Made by a program: the position numbers and the translations under genes
Notes under the pieces: generated by a model
What the model was told of the DNA's origin: nothing
Databases searched by the model: none
The model's input: the letters and a program-made list of their open reading frames with translations, nothing else
Source of the DNA: Thioglobus_B sp964566765
GTDB lineage: Bacteria > Pseudomonadota > Gammaproteobacteria > PS1 > Pseudothioglobaceae
Reading direction: 5' to 3'
NCBI GenBank assembly: GCA_964566765.1
Contig: CAZMJI010000030.1
Location: forward strand, 1-13,324
DNA: 13,324 bases
Part shown: positions 11,209 through 13,324 of the stretch, one piece after another
How the letters are laid out: every line of letters begins with the position of its first letter
How positions within the stretch are numbered: position 1 is the first letter of the stretch

Positions 11209-12463
11209 CCGTTATTTTGGCAATGATTTGTTCTAATTTTGCAATTCTCGAGCCTTTAAATAAAACCGTGGCTTGACTGTGGTATGTGCTCAGGTGTTCA
11301 GCCAGTGTCTGCGCTGAACCAAAGTGTTGCGCTTGGTAGGGTTTGGTATTATCGCCAAAGCTATAAAAGGCGTCACTGTTAGCATGAGCGATTTGACCAA
11401 TGTTTGCGTGTAGTTGTTCGCTATCATTGCCTAATTCGGCCATTTGTCCTAGAACAATCACACGTTCACCAGTAAACTCGCCCAAAGTATTAATTGCCGC
11501 TTTGATTGATGCTGGATTAGCGTTGTAGCTATCGTTAATCAGGCGCATTTCTCCTGTTTGAATAAGTTCAAGTCGACCTACTTCAGCTAGCGTGACTTCT
11601 AGGCCTTGTTTGATGGTGTCTATATCAACCCCTAAAGCGTGAGCACAACTACTTGCAGCGAGTGCGTTATCGATATTATGTCGCCCAAGAAGTTGAAGTT
11701 GTATTTTGATTGATTTATTTTTGATTGTTAGGGTAAATGTGTTGCCGTCGATATTGCTAGCAAAAATATCGCCACCCATTCCAAAACTAAGATCGCCTTG
11801 ATAAGAAGTTTGTGTGTTGACAATATTTTGACTGTTGTTTGAATAGATTTCACCTTTGGCCCTAACCAGATTTTCAAAGCCACCAAATTCACCAATGTGT
11901 GCATCGCCCGTATTAGTAACGATTGCAATATCCGGATTTGCTATATCACGTAGATAGGCAATTTCTCCTAAATGGTTAGCGCCCATTTCAATAACAGCGT
12001 ATTGGTGCTCAGGCGTTAGTTCTAACAAAGTGAGCGGTACACCCAGATGATTGTTTAGATTGCCTTTAGTGGCAAGCGTAGGTGCTTTTAATGAAAGAAT
12101 ATTTTTCAGTAGATTTTTAGCGGTTGTTTTGCCGTTGCTACCGGTTATTGCAATGACTTTGGGTTTGATGTTATTTAAGTGGTAGCGCGCTATTTCAGCT
12201 AAAGCATTTTGAGTGTCTTTAACCAGTAGTATAGGTAAGTTGGTGTCAACTGGCTTAGCAACAACGAGTGCAACCACACCTTGTTGTTCTGCTTGTTGAA
12301 TATAATCATGTGCATCATAATTTTCACCCGATAGTGCAACGAATAAGGTATTTGATATAGATTTTCGGGTATCAGTTGAGACACCTGTGAAAGTCACTTT
12401 AGGTAAATTTTCAGTATCTATATTGAGTACTTTGGCAAGGGTGTGTGTATCAGTTGATAGCAT
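11204..12463 (-). CDS. murF: UDP-N-acetylmuramoyl-tripeptide--D-alanyl-D-alanine ligase
   Basis: 419 residues from the ATG at 12463; a TTG three codons upstream is less likely. MurF adds D-Ala-D-Ala to the UDP-MurNAc-tripeptide in the cytoplasm, the last step in making the peptidoglycan pentapeptide precursor. The Mur-ligase order is complete: an N-terminal substrate domain with TGVSTDTR (26-33), the P-loop TGSNGKTT (107-114), NLNNHLGVPLTLL (135-147), VIEMGANH (157-164), TNTGDAHIGEFG, and the C-terminal NDSYNANPASIKAA and VLGQMAELG. It is somewhat shorter than the ~450 typical of E. coli. Its start overlaps the murE stop by 14 nt, so the two are coupled. The gene is markedly AT-richer than argG or tas (about 33-38% GC in lines I counted, against about 48-53%). 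Confidence 0.95.
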   Translation of the reverse strand: MLSTDTHTLAKVLNIDTENLPKVTFTGVSTDTRKSISNTLFVALSGENYDAHDYIQQAEQQGVVALVVAKPVDTNLPILLVKDTQNALAEIARYHLNNIKPKVIAITGSNGKTTAKNLLKNILSLKAPTLATKGNLNNHLGVPLTLLELTPEHQYAVIEMGANHLGEIAYLRDIANPDIAIVTNTGDAHIGEFGGFENLVRAKGEIYSNNSQNIVNTQTSYQGDLSFGMGGDIFASNIDGNTFTLTIKNKSIKIQLQLLGRHNIDNALAASSCAHALGVDIDTIKQGLEVTLAEVGRLELIQTGEMRLINDSYNANPASIKAAINTLGEFTGERVIVLGQMAELGNDSEQLHANIGQIAHANSDAFYSFGDNTKPYQAQHFGSAQTLAEHLSTYHSQATVLFKGSRIAKLEQIIAKITV

Positions 12464-13324
12464 TTTTTGCAATTTCTATATCGCTAAATGCGATTGTTTG
12501 TTGGTCAAATATCTGGGTGTGCTCGTGACCTTTGCCAGCGATGAGTAAACACTCATTGTCCTTGAGTGTGGCAATTGCATTTTCAATGGCAAGTTGCCTG
12601 TCTAGGGTGACGTTAACCTTTTCTAAATCAGTAACACCACTTAGAATGTCATCAACAATTGTTTGCGGATCTTCACTCCTAGGATTGTCATTGGTAAGAA
12701 CAACGCCGTCTGCAAGCGTGCTGGCAATTTTCCCCATTTTGGCGCGTTTATCATGGTCGCGATCACCGCCACAACCAAAAACGATACGTATTTGGTAATC
12801 AGGATAGTGTTGTTTAAGTGTGTTGATACTATGTTTGATAGCATCAGGCGTGTGGGCATAATCAATCCAAACGCAAGTGTTGTTGATTTGTTGCATACGA
12901 CCTGGCGGGGCGGTTATATTGGGTAGCAACGGAATAATTTGTTCACGCTCGAAGCCAAACTGTTCAACACTGTTGATGGCGGCTAATAGATTAGATAAAT
13001 TAAATTCACCTAAAAGCCCAACCTCAAAAACAAAGTTATCAAGCTGACAAATAAAACCTTGTTGTGTACTGGTGATTTTTGAAAAATCACTTAAATGGTA
13101 AATAGCTTGAGTGGCGGCCTTTGCTGGTTTTAAAAAATCAAGATGGTTTGGGTCGTCACCATTAACAATTACTGATTTTAGATGTTTAAACTTAAACAAG
13201 TTGAGCTTGGCATTTTTGTAAGACCCAAGATCCTTATGATAGTCAAGATGATCTTGTGTCAGGTTGGTGAAGATTGCTTGAACTAGGTTAATACCCGCTA
13301 TTCTATTTTGTTCGAGTGCATGTG
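12450..13324 (-). CDS. murE: UDP-N-acetylmuramoyl-tripeptide synthetase (meso-DAP type), 5' end cut by window edge
   Basis: The frame stays open to the window's right end, giving about 291 C-terminal residues; the N-terminal domain and P-loop lie outside. MurE adds the third stem-peptide residue to UDP-MurNAc-L-Ala-D-Glu. Visible family marks are HALEQNRIAGI at the very edge, FTNLTQDHLDYH, and the KNAKLNLF region containing the lysine that becomes carbamylated. VFGCGGDRDHDKRAKMG, the DNPR motif (LTNDNPRSEDP) that selects meso-diaminopimelate, and GKGHEH follow. The DNPR motif indicates a Gram-negative type cell wall. Translation runs into murF with a 14-nt overlap, the standard dcw cluster order. 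Like murF it is AT-rich. Confidence 0.94.
   Translation of the reverse strand, partial: HALEQNRIAGINLVQAIFTNLTQDHLDYHKDLGSYKNAKLNLFKFKHLKSVIVNGDDPNHLDFLKPAKAATQAIYHLSDFSKITSTQQGFICQLDNFVFEVGLLGEFNLSNLLAAINSVEQFGFEREQIIPLLPNITAPPGRMQQINNTCVWIDYAHTPDAIKHSINTLKQHYPDYQIRIVFGCGGDRDHDKRAKMGKIASTLADGVVLTNDNPRSEDPQTIVDDILSGVTDLEKVNVTLDRQLAIENAIATLKDNECLLIAGKGHEHTQIFDQQTIAFSDIEIAKNAIN

Noticed and set aside
11088..11276. A 62-codon plus-strand open frame
   Set aside because: It runs antisense through tRNA-Arg and the end of murF; its start is the complement of the tRNA CCA end.

Overview
The window looks like a gammaproteobacterial chromosome segment. The evidence is the set of closest recognisable families: YcgN, Tas, PgsA, a DNPR-type (meso-diaminopimelate) MurE, and a Zur-linked ZrgA-type zinc uptake cassette. 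A lineage cannot be fixed from the sequence alone. An exported metallo-beta-lactamase-fold protein of the sulfur/methanol-oxidiser type hints at a marine or chemolithotrophic relative, but that is inference. There are no mobile elements, no CRISPR array and no rRNA.

Layout, left to right: (1) 1-2943, plus strand: the 3' part of a Sel1-repeat protein, then ycgN, a DUF2914 protein and argG, packed with 3-nt gaps and ATGA overlaps and closed by a hairpin. (2) 2950-4695, plus strand: a compact metal/metalloid operon, arsR - arsI-like C-As lyase - exported MBL-fold protein. It sits behind a perfect 20-bp palindrome and a promoter that would give an almost leaderless arsR mRNA. (3) 4748-8371, plus strand: a Zur box, then zrgA (His-rich periplasmic protein), an ABC ATPase, an FtsX/MacB-type permease, a DUF3299 protein and zur itself. 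The genes overlap or nearly abut and end at a strong bidirectional terminator. The arrangement predicts a zinc uptake operon that carries its own repressor. (4) 8378-8621, minus strand: tRNA-Gly(GCC) and tRNA-Cys(GCA), with a good promoter ahead of Gly and terminators after each. (5) 8634-10348: divergent pgsA (minus) and tas (plus), with two matching extended -10 elements placed symmetrically around a perfect 12-bp palindrome. (6) 10349-11088: a gene-poor stretch with one promoter, a structured leader and a tiny predicted secreted protein of 59 residues, whose frame continues open for 55 codons beyond its stop. (7) 11089-13324, minus strand: tRNA-Arg(ACG), murF, and murE cut by the window edge. 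This mur block is visibly more AT-rich than the rest.

How the genes work together: Zur should sense zinc and shut off the zrg operon that contains it. ArsR, with a C-terminal cysteine cluster, should release its operator on trivalent arsenic and induce ArsI, which breaks C-As bonds of trivalent organoarsenicals; the role of the exported MBL protein in that operon is unknown. MurE and MurF carry out successive steps of peptidoglycan stem-peptide assembly, PgsA commits CDP-diacylglycerol to phosphatidylglycerol, and ArgG makes argininosuccinate. The least explained pieces are the MBL protein with a rewritten metal motif, the small secreted peptide with its leader and possible extension, and the divergent pgsA/tas control region.
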